From NCBI GenBank assembly GCA_009617715.1, contig VTFK01000493.1, positions 186,001-250,000 on the forward strand: a DNA stretch of 64,000 nt, in the 5' to 3' direction. This document shows, piece after piece, positions 38,401 through 45,414 of this stretch. This stretch comes from Plectrocnemia conspersa (Eukaryota > Arthropoda > Insecta > Trichoptera > Polycentropodidae). The notes beneath the pieces were generated by a model, which was not told the DNA's origin, searched no databases, and saw only the letters and a list, made by a program, of their open reading frames with translations. Both the position numbers and the translations under genes were made by a program. Each line of letters starts with the position of its first letter. Position 1 is the first letter of the stretch.

Positions 38401-38933
38401 CTATTATCTTGGATGGGTTATACTTCATATTACTAAAATGTAAAAGACAGTTTGCGTGTGTGGCGAAGCTTGGACAGATCTGTGCGTGTGTATCATTTTA
38501 TGCCTTGGAGTGTTTACTACATATCAATTTTTATTTTAATGATTTTGGACATTATCATTGCTAATTTTCGCTGTTTTTGTCAAGGTTCAGTATTTAGGTG
38601 TCGTATGACTTGACACAAGAATTTAGCAATTTCTAAAATTATAAAAACTTGAAGATTTTTTTATAGGGATAGGATTAATAATTTGACTAACAGGTAGTAA
38701 AAGGTATTTCTAATAATGAATAGGATATAATATATTAAAAAACATTATTACTTTTAAAATATTAAAGTTTTTATCATGAATGATTTATATATGTATATTT
38801 AGTTGCAGTATTTCTTCCAAATTTTAACCAACTGTCCTAACATTGCAGGAAAAACTACTCTGGATACGCTCTCGAGTCTCGTCTTCACTTCCGCATCCAC
38901 ACGGCTCTCGTAAATCTCAAATCGGATCACTAA
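20380..38933 (+). CDS. TTC39-like tetratricopeptide protein, complete, 13 coding exons
   Basis: Coding exons: 20380-20451, 31459-31487, 31560-31661, 31729-31912, 31978-32135, 32252-32417, 32558-32725, 35218-35381, 35456-35617, 35681-35870, 37319-37452, 37704-37823 and 38849-38933 (TAA). All introns are GT-AG and phases join without a stop, giving 577 residues, close to the usual TTC39 length. The protein opens MDKAQANLAKKEDD with an acidic patch, then FQDACDF and MDLSRAMSEAQLAIDYFFNN. It continues through the Iml2/TTC39 domain (GIGSFNLMISLLPGRI, YPSGVWFLFYKGRLE) to C-terminal TPR-like helices (GLLFAAMGEKEKAIATLEDA). TTC39 proteins are helical TPR scaffolds; vertebrate TTC39B is linked to lipid/LXR control. 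The function here is inferred only from family. The ATG is the first in-frame one. A potential acceptor at 20319-20329 suggests a separate 5'UTR exon. Intron 1 is about 11 kb. Confidence 0.95.
21715..21840 (+). repeat. Dispersed repeat R5, copy 1
   Basis: The segment with 'ttcacgtgatcgct' and 'cagggctaaattagaacaaataaa' is repeated in the same orientation at 62335-62475. Class unknown. Confidence 0.5.
21940..22170 (-). repeat. R1-related sequence, mostly inverted
   Basis: 21940-22110 is the reverse complement of about 8785-8960 in R1 copy 1 (landmarks: gttgcgacatattttctga and gctcagtgttgccatatagtg). It then switches directly to forward-oriented R1 'gcactctcctattgacc'. The junction marks an internal inversion or foldback within the repeat. 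Confidence 0.6.
22171..24600. other. TTC39 intron 1 part; GC-richer patches, unassigned 125-codon frame
   Basis: No recognised gene. Two patches (22320-22500 and 22950-23180) and 23560-24060 are richer in G+C. The last includes an open frame at 23851-24228 (125 codons, Arg-rich start), with overlapping frames on the other strand and no domain I recognise. It could be part of an unrecognised transposon or a regulatory island. Confidence 0.35.
24640..25140 (+). repeat. Dispersed repeat R1, copy in TTC39 intron 1
   Basis: Has two 'ttttattgctttt' modules (about 24772 and 24932), 'cttctgagaagtgataattg' and the terminal 'cggcggccctga' at 25129-25140, like copies 1 and 2. Confidence 0.7.
25145..26860. 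other. TTC39 intron 1 part, nothing recognised
   Basis: AT-rich intronic DNA with no supported feature. Confidence 0.5.
26870..28330 (-). pseudogene. pogo/Tigger-superfamily transposase relic with C-terminal Cys/His cluster
   Basis: On the minus strand several shifted frames give, in order: an N-terminal part (28286-28095); ARFYDNLHNLLTKYKFPPHA and YNTEESAISTV with VRNKPPEVLSTKG (28059-27844); LIMDNHSSHCSVDVVEFF and ALTLPTHSSHRMHPLDSSFF (27754-27362); and a C-terminal EYWIEYIMCTQWWHEKC (about 27030). These are the DDE_1 catalytic blocks. The first block has Glu where the family has Asp (NTEES for NxDET), while the Asp of MDNH and PLDS remain. The final W-C-C-W-H-C cluster is like the short zinc-binding tail of some arthropod pogo proteins. 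Frameshifts show it is dead. Termini near 26870 and 28310 share 'gcactcttaca'. Confidence 0.85.
28400..28605 (+). pseudogene. Non-LTR RT fragment (probable)
   Basis: Frame 28407-28604 reads VDACYIDFEKVAHTIINKH and later RIIDLFTMHGEAACSL, resembling the RT block 'FIDFEKAFDxVxHxKL...NLYxxQxA' of RTE/CR1-like LINEs. The normally invariant FD is replaced and both flanks are missing. Confidence 0.5.
28606..29430. other. TTC39 intron 1 part, nothing recognised
   Basis: AT-rich, no supported feature. Confidence 0.45.
29759..30227. mobile_element. hAT-type MITE, 8-bp target duplication
   Basis: Ends are CAGTGGCGTAGCTAGGGTAT and the inverse of AAGTGGCGTAGCTATGGTAT. They are flanked by identical 8-bp direct repeats ATCATAAG at 29751-29758 and 30228-30235. 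8-bp duplications and CA(A/G)-type TIRs are hallmarks of hAT elements. No transposase inside. C- and G-rich subterminal tracts (29805-29820, 30165-30200) are complementary. A second hAT MITE is nested inside. Confidence 0.93.
29943..30154. mobile_element. hAT-type MITE nested within another hAT MITE
   Basis: Termini CAGGGCTCGGCAACCT and the inverse of CGGGTCTCGGCAACCT are bordered by the 8-bp duplication CACTAGAC at 29935-29942 and 30155-30162. A decayed relative of its 3' half lies at 56722-56800. It is younger than the element that contains it. Confidence 0.93.
30699..30960 (-). mobile_element. Tc1-like terminal fragment (family T2, copy 2)
   Basis: Inverse of the fragment at 17095-17315: CAGCTGTGACCAATTGAAAG read on the minus strand from 30960, next to TA at 30961-30962, with the same internal 'cgccattatgcacttgc' block. 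Together the two fragments form a widely spaced inverted pair around the first coding exon of TTC39. Confidence 0.65.
31060..31420 (+). repeat. Possible solo LTR in TTC39 intron 1
   Basis: A block with more balanced composition than its surroundings has a TATA-like 'aactataaatactcc' at about 31263 and a poly(A)-type 'gaataaataag' at about 31378, spaced as in an insect retrovirus-like LTR. It lies directly upstream of exon 2. I cannot define its ends or a target duplication. Confidence 0.3.
31459..31487 (+). CDS. TTC39 coding exon 2 (residues 25-34)
   Basis: 29-bp micro-exon encoding FQDACDFSTP, a piece conserved at the N-terminus of the family. Acceptor TTTCAG, donor GTAAGT. It lies just after an LTR-like block. 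Confidence 0.85.
31560..31661 (+). CDS. TTC39 coding exon 3 (residues 34-68)
   Basis: Encodes VTMDLSRAMSEAQLAIDYFF and the following KFVEARAIMKP. The Trp codon at residue 68 is split with exon 4. Confidence 0.93.
31729..31912 (+). CDS. TTC39 coding exon 4 (residues 68-129)
   Basis: Encodes SIYHAAGESVFAFLSATLTF and LKLKHCMVLCNGVRKRKSF, helical repeat segments typical of TTC39. Donor GTCAGT. Confidence 0.93.
31978..32135 (+). CDS. TTC39 coding exon 5 (residues 130-182)
   Basis: Encodes HAELCYAEVLLLRAILTFME, the classic TTC39 'AELCYAE' helix. Confidence 0.93.
32252..32417 (+). CDS. TTC39 coding exon 6 (residues 182-237)
   Basis: Encodes GVRMGIGSFNLMISLLPGRI and LLEFVGFSGDK, the most conserved family signature. 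Confidence 0.95.
32558..32725 (+). CDS. TTC39 coding exon 7 (residues 238-293)
   Basis: Encodes ELGLSELLAGIECEGGLRN and LGYHLVICYVISDQPGD. Donor GTTTTA. The next intron holds a repeated-family relic. Confidence 0.93.
33560..34800 (-). pseudogene. Relic of an unclassified multicopy arthropod protein family
   Basis: In TTC39 intron 7, antisense to the gene. Minus-strand pieces in order: WKRQVNKKKENDEKEYLGFR (about 34700-34640), DGCTAQNRNNIVLNA (about 33750) and EKFLEKGHTQMEADLVHSA with ERKLKNREIFLPSQY (33680-33560). I recognise these as blocks of a repeated, transposon-like insect protein with a DG(C)xxQN(R/K)N motif. Its enzymatic activity is not established to my knowledge. Stops and deletions separate the blocks. 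Confidence 0.6.
35218..35381 (+). CDS. TTC39 coding exon 8 (residues 294-348)
   Basis: Encodes YPSGVWFLFYKGRLEFMKGN and FHHICFWELLWVE. Acceptor TTCCAG, donor GTGATA. Confidence 0.93.
35456..35617 (+). CDS. TTC39 coding exon 9 (residues 348-402)
   Basis: Encodes WREALVYCNYLLESSKWSK and TIYSYQKAAVLCM, matching the 'SKATYxYxKAA' helix of the family. Confidence 0.93.
35681..35870 (+). CDS. TTC39 coding exon 10 (residues 402-465)
   Basis: Encodes KQRIAGKSLPMEKFVIRRC and LPAIEMMYLWNMFRVF. Confidence 0.94.
35928..36194. mobile_element. MITE in TTC39 intron 10
   Basis: Inverted ends: AGACTGATTTACACGATGCC at the left and the inverse of GGGCTGATTTATACGCTGCC at the right. Internal repeats of the 'TGGCA..GTGTAAA' type occur (36066, 36130). 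No protein. Flanking trinucleotides are TCA and TTA, so a 3-bp TNA duplication (PIF/Harbinger type) is possible but not proven. Confidence 0.7.
36240..36600 (-). repeat. Dispersed repeat R2, inverted partial copy
   Basis: Reverse complement of the first part of R2, including 'acttattatttacttacatc' and 'ctagtaaaactata'. It abuts the MITE and a poly-C run at 36289-36305. Confidence 0.6.
36610..36935 (+). repeat. Dispersed repeat R1, copy in TTC39 intron 10
   Basis: Begins with 'cagttgcgaaacgtcattcg' and 'aacctaacctaatgaaag' as in copy 2 and contains 'cttctgagaagggataattg'; it lacks the cggcggccctga tail. Confidence 0.65.
36960..37010 (-). pseudogene. Tc1-like transposase C-terminal scrap
   Basis: The minus strand reads SGNTPDLNPIEHLLVK, the Tc1 'PDLNPIExLW' signature, in TTC39 intron 10. 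Too short to place further. Confidence 0.6.
37319..37452 (+). CDS. TTC39 coding exon 11 (residues 466-510)
   Basis: Encodes ERALLYLLRGSVLRHLGAHY, a TPR-like helix pair. Donor GTATGT. Confidence 0.92.
37704..37823 (+). CDS. TTC39 coding exon 12 (residues 510-550)
   Basis: Encodes PYGIVEIGLLFAAMGEKEKA, the last TPR-like unit. Donor GTAATG; the following intron holds a complete M1 MITE. Confidence 0.92.
37918..38420. mobile_element. MITE family M1, copy 2, in TTC39 intron 12
   Basis: Starts CAGTCCGTCCAAGATATGAA after TA (37916-37917) and ends with the inverse of TAACCCATCC before TA (38421-38422). About 503 bp, matching the inverted full length of the element at 5659-6170 with indels. Non-coding. 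Confidence 0.82.
38849..38933 (+). CDS. TTC39 coding exon 13 and stop (residues 550-577)
   Basis: Encodes NYSGYALESRLHFRIHTALV and ends at TAA 38931-38933. AATAAA motifs follow at 39221 and 39367. Confidence 0.92.
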
Positions 38934-39220
38934 ACACAAATTCTTATGATGTTGAATGTATAGTGTGATAGATATTCAGTGTGATTTTCATATCAAAAAT
39001 TTGTTAACAATATTTATATACAAATATTTACATATAATATGAATATATATTATACAAAATGTATCTATGTATTTATGCGATATACATATGTATATGTATA
39101 AATGTTTTAGAGTTTAGCTGTTATCAATGTATATATTTGTGTCGGAGCAATCTCTGGTGCGTTTTTGTGATTTTTAGTTTATTAATGTTGAAAATTTTTA
39201 TTTGCATTTACAGTTTTTTT

Positions 39221-39372
39221 AATAAAAAACTAGCAAAATATCTTAGGCATAACCACTTAGAGCTTCATAATATATTTTAATCGTTGAAAACTAATATATT
39301 TTTTAAATACATAACATTCCAAATTCATTTGTGAAGCATTTTATTTTTTTATAAATCAGTTGCTTTAATAAA
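39221..39372 (+). terminator. Candidate poly(A) signals of TTC39
   Basis: AATAAA at 39221-39226 and 39367-39372, about 290 and 435 bp after the TTC39 stop. Either could end the 3'UTR. Background AT richness makes chance matches likely. Confidence 0.4.
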
Positions 39373-40557
39373 TACATGTATTACTTATATATGTATGGTA
39401 GTTTAATGGTTAAATTGGCTTAAAGCCATAGTTGTGTACCATGTTTATTAGATAAATTTATTAAAGCATATCCATTTATAGCTTTATATTATTTAACATA
39501 AAATTTTCTATATTTTTGAAAAAAATCCTCAACTAGAAAATTATTTTCATAAAATTTGGACCATCGCTCCATTTAAATTAAAAATAAATGTTACCATATA
39601 TTATATAATACAGGGTTTAACCAAAATGCATATGTTTAGCTGCAAACCAAATTATATAAATTTAAAAAAAAAAGCTGTTTGAAACTATAAAATAAAATTT
39701 ATGTTTCGTTTTAACTAGATTGTTGCTCTTTAATATATTTTTATTTATATGCACAAGTTAGTTACTTTATTTTTAACGGTAATTGTGATTTGTGTCGTTG
39801 ATTTAAAATATTTACAAATATTTATATGATAAACTCAGCTCTCTAAAAAGCGAGGTTTTTGTTTGAATGTGGTATAGTAAAAAATATTTTATTAAAAATG
39901 CACAATGTAAAACTTTTTGTTTAAAATAAACAAATGTGGAAGTTTTTGAAGATGTATACACACTTTTATTTATATGCTTATCATTAAACAAAAAATAAAC
40001 ATGTAAAATTCTACCTCGTATTCTTTTCACATTGCATAAACTATTTCTAGTCCGTATCAATTGTCAGTATTGTGGCGAAAGATGATCAATATTTGTTAGA
40101 AGTGATTTATATATTTTTTAAACAAGATAATATGTTTTTAAAAAAACTTTCAAAATGTGTGAATAAATATAATTCAGAAAATAAAATGTTTTATGTAATA
40201 TATTATCAACTAGCTTTCGATACTTCACTATCGTGAAGTATCGAAAGTATCTTCAAGTGTCTGCTGTAGTCTGTCTTCACCTCATCAGAGTCCAGGCTTA
40301 AAATGATGAAATGTGTGGAGAGTTTATGAAATCTGACATTTGTCGCTGTAAGATTTTTCATCGTAAATTACACACGTGCCGGATGGAATCGCCCAACACT
40401 GGGACAGCGCCAGCTTACAAACCCTCTTGCCGGAGTGTAAACAACAACTACATACTACGAGTATCTGAATGCATCACGGCTGTCAATTTCTTGTTTGTGG
40501 TGTTTACGATCTTGTAATTGTCTACGGTGTAGAAGCATAAATTACTTACCGGAATTA
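39373..40557. other. Intergenic, no recognised gene
   Basis: AT-rich. A 15-bp-arm palindrome at 40214-40247 is listed separately. Confidence 0.5.
40214..40247. repeat. Perfect hairpin, 15-bp arms
   Basis: CTTTCGATACTTCAC, loop TATC, then the exact complement GTGAAGTATCGAAAG. It lies between the 3' ends of the converging TTC39 gene and BTB copy A. Confidence 0.8.
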
Positions 40558-41358
40558 AAAAGGCTAGATTATATCAAGTTTTCTAAATTTTCGGAATATT
40601 GTATTCAAGTTTTAAATATCTTATGAAATCAAAGACAAATATATTTTTACTGATTACTATATGTAATCAAACAAAATACAGCAGAAATAATATACATTCC
40701 GTCAATTTTCAATAAGCATGATTATATCCGTTTTTTATTATAATTCTTGGACTAATTACGATTACATAATTAGCTTGAGGTTCTTCCGGCTTTATATTGC
40801 AGCAGACGTTCCCTTGAAATGGTCCTTGCCCTAGCATTATAGCTTGAGGAAAAATCTCGTCTTGGTAGTTAGCTAGATCTTTAATCTGAAGTAGTTCGGC
40901 GGTAAAAATAAATAAATCATAATCTTCTTCATTAACTTCAACTTCCCCTTCGTACATATATTCTATTAAGCTTCTTAATATGACGTAATTAACGCCATTT
41001 AAATACATTACAGGCCTTGTGTATGATCTCTAAAGTAATCCAGAAAATAGTTTGAGTGAATGGATAGAACCAATTTATGAACGAGGAATTGTCGCCCTTC
41101 TGCAACCAAAATAGCGTCGATTAACTCCTCCTGCATTAACAGCTTGGAGATACCAGTATGCACATACGAGGTTAAATATTCACATCGTACATGGTATGGT
41201 ACATTCGACGCCAAATATCTATAACCGGTCATTGTTAGAGAATTTCGCGACGCCATGATGACGTTGTTCGCCAACGCCAGTTCAACGAATGCGCGCAGGC
41301 GTCGCTTCGGACGCCGCCATGATCCACGAGGGTGGGGGCGAGGCATCGTCGCACGCAT
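40558..41358 (-). pseudogene. BTB/POZ-domain gene copy A, frameshifted
   Basis: Minus strand. The first frame (41358-41008) encodes QEELIDAILVAEGRQFLVHK then LVLSIHSNYFLDYFRDHT, the first half of a BTB domain. The second (41008-40709) encodes MYLNGVNYVILRSLIEYMY then GEVEVNEEDYDLFIFTAELL, the second half. The two halves meet at a 1-base frameshift around 41010 with no room for an intron, so this is a pseudogene unless the base is a sequencing error. The 3' flank (40558-40700) is conserved with copy B. BTB proteins are dimerising transcription or ubiquitin-ligase adaptors; no zinc finger or other partner domain is visible. Confidence 0.8.
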
Positions 41359-41383
41359 GTGTATTTTTTACTGATCACAAATG

Positions 41384-41575
41384 AGTGCTCTTCTCGCTTC
41401 TATTCAACATATTCAGCTCGAAAATAATATTTATCGAGCTAATTTGTTAAATGCTGAACCTGGATCAATGGGTGAAGGAATATGCCAACAATTCCAAGAC
41501 AGCTTGGACGATCGTTCGAAAGGCGAATACCCAATCGCGTATCCTTTGCAGGTTTATATTTTTATAATAATAAAA
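41384..41575 (+). pseudogene. Possible MULE transposase N-terminal fragment
   Basis: A frame reads LNLDQWVKEYANNSKTAW and IVRKANTQSRILCRF, resembling the N-terminal region of arthropod MULE-type proteins whose later domains occur at 45415-46140. If correct, the Helitron between them split one element. Similarity is weak. Confidence 0.3.
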
Positions 41576-41962
41576 TTTAATATATGATATATATTTACTA
41601 TGGATGACACTTATCTAGAAAATTGTTTTATTGCCATTACAACAACTATCGAAAAATTGTGACCACAAGTACGAAAAAAACTGCTTGGTAAAAATAGATA
41701 TTCGTATCAACTCGACTACAGCTATTACAAAAAAGCGATAAATACGTCAATGTGTGTTTTACGTATGTTTAGGTGTACATATTTATACATTATAATAATA
41801 TAAATTATATTTATATCTTACAGAATGGTTATCTTGCTATTATAAACAATCATATATCTATCTATATAAATAAAAGGCAATGTTCGTATATGGGTGGCCA
41901 CGATACTCAAAAACTACCAGACAGATTTTGCTGAAAAATTTACAGTTTGTTCTTATTAGTAC

Positions 41963-42163
41963 TGTAGCGAATGTAATTCTTAGAGCTACGTAATTAAACG
42001 ACCTTTTTTTTATAGAGCTGGCGAGGACCTGGGGTGTTAGACCGTTGTTATATATTGATTGAAAAAAAGAAAAGAATGTATATTTAAACTAATAAAAATT
42101 AATTTAAAAAAACACCCGCTTCACAAGTTGAGCGGTGGTGTGTCAACACTGAGAACCGCCACA
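41963..42163 (-). repeat. LTR, 3' copy (minus orientation)
   Basis: 201 bp. Compared with the other LTR it has an extra segment 'cttagagctacg' near its right-hand (minus 3') end. It encloses 'aaacacccgcttcacaag', identical in both copies. Confidence 0.88.
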
Positions 42164-42346
42164 GACTCCCTTGCCAGAATTTTATTTATAATTCGATATA
42201 TATGTTATTTAGTACTTAATTATCCTATACACAGTTACAAACTTATTATCTACACATACTTAATTAAAACTAACAAAAATATGCATAATAATCTAACAAG
42301 GATAAGAAAGTGTGATAAGGATAAGAATAATTATTTGTGGGCGGTT

Positions 42347-42433
42347 GTTTTGATTTTGATTTTGACTCCATTTGATTTTGATTTTGATTTTGACTCCATT
42401 TGATTTTGACTCCATGTGATTTTGACTCCATGT
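42347..42433. repeat. Short tandem repeat in the LTR element
   Basis: Units of gattttgactccat(g/t)t and gattttgatttt are repeated about six times, between the coding block and the 3' LTR. Confidence 0.75.
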
Positions 42434-42514
42434 GGCTGCGGGGCTCTGTAGCACCCGATGTTCGGTCGGCCGAGAAACTAGTTCAGGGCCGCGTCTACAG
42501 AAGGCTCTGCGCAG

Positions 42515-43125
42515 CTAAGTTGCGATGCAGCGAGTCGTCGTTGAGTTTGATGTCCAAACTGGAACGAACAGTTGGTGCTGCATGTCGTCGTTTGAAAAGT
42601 CGTTGCCGTATTGGATGCACATGGTGACGAGGTCCTTGTCGGTGGTGGTGTGCGGCAGGCCGCGGATGTAGAGGTTGGTGCGCGACAGCTGTTCCGACGG
42701 CGCGTTCGGGTTGTGGCTGATCGAGGTGCTCAATGTGCCGGACTGCGAGCCGGTGGCCGACGAAGAGGACGAGGTCGTGTTGCTGGGTTTCTGGTCTCCG
42801 ATTTCCTCGCGTTCGAGGAGTTGTTTAGTTTTTGCTTCTCGCGAGATGCTGAGGCGGTCGAGAAGTGCGGCCTTGACCTTTGCGTAGGCGCTGTCGGCTG
42901 GTGGGTTAAGGATTATATCCCTAACTTCTTCCTGCGCTCTTGTGTCAAGTGCTCAGTTGAACCGGGTTTCGTCGTTGCTGATTCCGGCGTTCTTGAAACC
43001 CCGTTTTCTTCGGTCATCTTAGCTGATCGTCTCTTGCGGGTCGTTGTTGCGTATGATCGGTCACGTCGGGAGGCGGCGGCTCGCCGGGCGGGCGGGGCGG
43101 CCTCGGGATCGGGCGCCTCCGCCAT
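42515..43125 (-). pseudogene. Retroelement Gag fragment fused to an alan shepard (RBMS)-like RRM fragment
   Basis: Minus strand. ATG at 43125 opens MAEAPDPEAAPPARRAAA and ends after RRKKLGI at about 42913. A second frame starts at once with [19 protein letters not shown], then [20 protein letters not shown] and QKPS, a typical Ty3/gypsy capsid C-terminus (PPxxxYxxLKxxLLxRLS...LLxxEExGDxKPS). Without a stop this continues as [19 protein letters not shown], then [20 protein letters not shown] and [13 protein letters not shown] recognise this as the linker and first RRM (RNP2 LYIRGL) of the shep/RBMS RNA-binding family. The RRM stops after its first helix; an unrelated 29-residue tail follows to the stop at 42515. 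The first-frame break means full Gag is not made. Confidence 0.75.
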
Positions 43126-43144
43126 CACGTCGGGGACACCAATT

Positions 43145-43331
43145 TGTAGCGAATATAGTTTTAATTAAACGACCTTTTTTATAGAGCTGGCGAGGACCTG
43201 GGGTGTTAGACCGTTGTTATATATTGATTGAAAAAAAGAAAAGAATGTATATTTAAACTAATAAAAATTAATTTAAAAAACACCCGCTTCACAAGTTGAG
43301 CGGTGGTGTGTCAACACTGAGAACCGCCACA
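43145..43331 (-). repeat. LTR, 5' copy (minus orientation)
   Basis: 187 bp, matching 41963-42163 apart from one indel and a few substitutions; bounded by TG...CA on the minus strand. Confidence 0.88.
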
Positions 43332-43335
43332 GTAC

Positions 43336-44614
43336 CAAGAGTATTTATAGAATGGTTCGACAAATCCAACAGGTAAGGCTGTTGTTTTTATAATGTTATC
43401 GGGCTCAAAACACTCCCGATAAATTTGACGTCATCTCATGTCATATCGTCGACGTCATATATTTTTTATTACCTATAAATTAAATTTTAGATGAAACGCC
43501 GCGTCATATTTTTCTTTTAGATGTTCGCCGCTGATGATGTCATGTAGGTAAAATACGTAAATGGCTCAATCACGCTCCCGATAATTTTGAAATACATCGC
43601 GTATCTTTCTTTATAACTGATAAATTAAATTTTAGATGTTCGCCGCCGAACTATAATTTTGACATCTCATCATGACGTCACATCACCGCTGTTGATTTTT
43701 CTTTGTTCAAATATATTTTAATTTAGTATTAAATATTCGCATCCTGTCAATTAAATGCTCGTCGCTGTTCTAATTATTATTTAAATGTATCTCAAATTCC
43801 TGATATAATGTTATTATACATTTCCGTCGTCACATATGAAATAAATTTAGACCAGGGGTAGCCAACCCAAATGATCTTGATTTCAAATGCATCTAACTCC
43901 GCGGGCCACATATAAAATTATATATGTTCATATTAGATTTAGGTACAGTATAGACGTTTTTTTTGGAGTGAAAAATTGAAACATAATGAGTTGTTATTAT
44001 TTTTAAATTTAAAAAATAAAAGAATAAATTCGCAGCCCGGCAAATAAATTTACATATTTGTTAAAGAGTAATATATAATATAAAAAAAACATAAATATAA
44101 ACGTCAATCAACCAGTGCTACTAGTAAAAATAAAAATAATAAAGCAAAAATATTTATGCACTAGCAACACTTGGTTCGCGCAAATCCAGCTGTCAATGTC
44201 GCGTGTTACGACTGTCCCGCCCAAAAGTAAGAAAACCAGAAAAATACAATGTGCTCATTAATTTGTGTGATTTTCTGTAATTGGTATCTTAATGTTCAAT
44301 AAAAATAATAGTTTTATTGAACATTCTGTTCTGTAGCTACAGATAGTGCTTCAATACCTCAACGTCCAGTGTATTTTTCAGCCTTCAGTAGTGTAGGATT
44401 TTTACTCACTAAAACCCTCCTCAGCTCCTGCCACCTCCCCGGTATGTTGCTTTTACGCATTAACTTCGGGGAGACAGCCATCCTGAAGCTGGCGCTCCTA
44501 TTTCACACGATAAAGGCCTCATCTGTTATCTTTGATTCAGCCCTTATTCTTCGGTGGGGATAGCTCTTCGGCTTCTCTCGTCTTCCTCTTTCATTCTCCG
44601 GTGAAGGCGGCACG
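43336..44614. other. Helitron interior, unassigned
   Basis: AT-rich. A hAT-like terminus CAGGGGTAGCCAACC at 43853 has no visible partner end. 44360-44600 is GC-richer and reads on the minus strand as FRMAVSPKLMRKSNIPGRW followed by QELRRVLVSKNPTLLKAEK, which I do not recognise. It could be captured sequence or another transposon. Confidence 0.4.
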
Positions 44615-45235
44615 CTTCAGTTTCGCTGAAATTCCAGATTCAACCGTCGATCCTAAATTGTTTGAAATTGTCACAAAAAATATGACTCATTGTTCATGTG
44701 GTGTTCACAATATGAATTCACCATGTATGACTGATGGAAAATGCACAAAACGTTATTCAAGTGCATTGCTTCCAGAAACTATTACTGGCAATGATGGTTA
44801 TCCACAATATCGTCGTCGATCAACCGAGCAAAATGGTAAATCAATAATTTTAAAAGTCAGAAACAAAGGGTTGCGCCATATTCACCTTTACTACCAAAAA
44901 CATTCAAAGCACACATCAATGTTGAATATTGCAATTATGTTAAATCCATCAAATACATTTGCAAATATGTCAACAAAGGAAGTTATATGGCTGTTTTTGG
45001 AGTATCAAGTGAGAATGGATCTGTTGATGAAATCAATCAGTATCAAATGGGACGGTATATTAGTAGCAATGAAGCAGTGTGGCGTATTTTGGCATTTTCA
45101 ATACATGAACGACATCCAACCGTTGTTCATTTGGCAGTTCATCTCAAAAATGAGCAATGTGTTTATTTTACAACAGAAAATGTACGAGAAAGAGCAGCAA
45201 GACCACCTCCAACGACATTAACTGCAATTTTTTAA
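44615..45235 (+). pseudogene. Helitron helicase-like domain fragment
   Basis: A frame reads FAEIPDSTVDPKLFEIVTKN, then SPCMTDGKCTKRYSSALLPE and GNDGYPQYRRR. A shifted frame gives MAVFGVSSENGSVDEI, then YQMGRYISSNEAVWRILAF and HERHPTVVHLAVHL. These are successive blocks of the Helitron helicase-like N-terminal region (AEIPDxxxDPxLxxxV, PCMxxGxCxKxYP, YxxxRYxSxxEAxWRIL). At least two frameshifts; the HUH and helicase motifs are absent. Confidence 0.85.
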
Positions 45236-45414
45236 TTATGAAAATATATTTACAGAAGAAAATGAATTATTCCACACAAATTAATTCATGTTATTTTAAT
45301 TAAATGAATGAATTTATATCGAACTTTAATTGTATTTATTTAATTCATATACATATATATTCAAATTTAGCAATAGGGTAGCATTGCCGGGTCCGCTAGT
45401 ATCATATGAAACCT

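Larger units (their letters stand above)
41963..43331 (-). mobile_element. Short LTR retroelement carrying a Gag-shep-like fusion, 4-bp target duplication
   Basis: Two near-identical LTRs (41963-42163 and 43145-43331) flank about 980 bp. On the minus strand each starts TGTGGCGGTTCTCAGTG and ends CGCTACA. The flanks are GTAC at 41959-41962 and 43332-43335, a 4-bp duplication as in Ty3/gypsy elements. After the 5' LTR (minus strand) comes TTGGTGTCCCCGACGTGATG, with the Gag ATG. Before the 3' LTR is a purine-rich AAGGGAGT tract. Pol is absent. The interior is unusually GC-rich compared with the neighbourhood. The LTRs differ by a roughly 14-bp indel and a few bases, so the insertion is not brand new. 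Confidence 0.88.
41857..45399 (+). mobile_element. Helitron, both ends present, rearranged interior
   Basis: The 5' end starts TCTATCTATATAAATAAAAG after A (41856). It continues with 'cgatactcaaaaactaccag', the usual Helitron 5' sequence. The 3' end is a small hairpin (GCAAT...ATTGC, 45370-45387) followed 8 bp later by CTAG at 45396-45399 and then T. Insertion between A and T without duplication is the Helitron rule. Inside are an LTR retroelement (41963-43331) and a broken Rep/helicase-type frame (44615-45235). No complete Rep-helicase remains, so it is non-autonomous. Confidence 0.75.

Noticed and set aside
39390..39460. tRNA-like 'tagtttaatggtta' A-box
   Set aside because: No B-box, no cloverleaf and no acceptor-stem pairing.
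42611..43168. 185-codon + strand frame as a gene
   Set aside because: It is the antisense shadow of the Gag-RRM coding sequence; low-stop GC-rich DNA explains it.
43853..44240. Another hAT MITE starting CAGGGGTAGCCAACC
   Set aside because: No matching inverted end or 8-bp duplication could be found.
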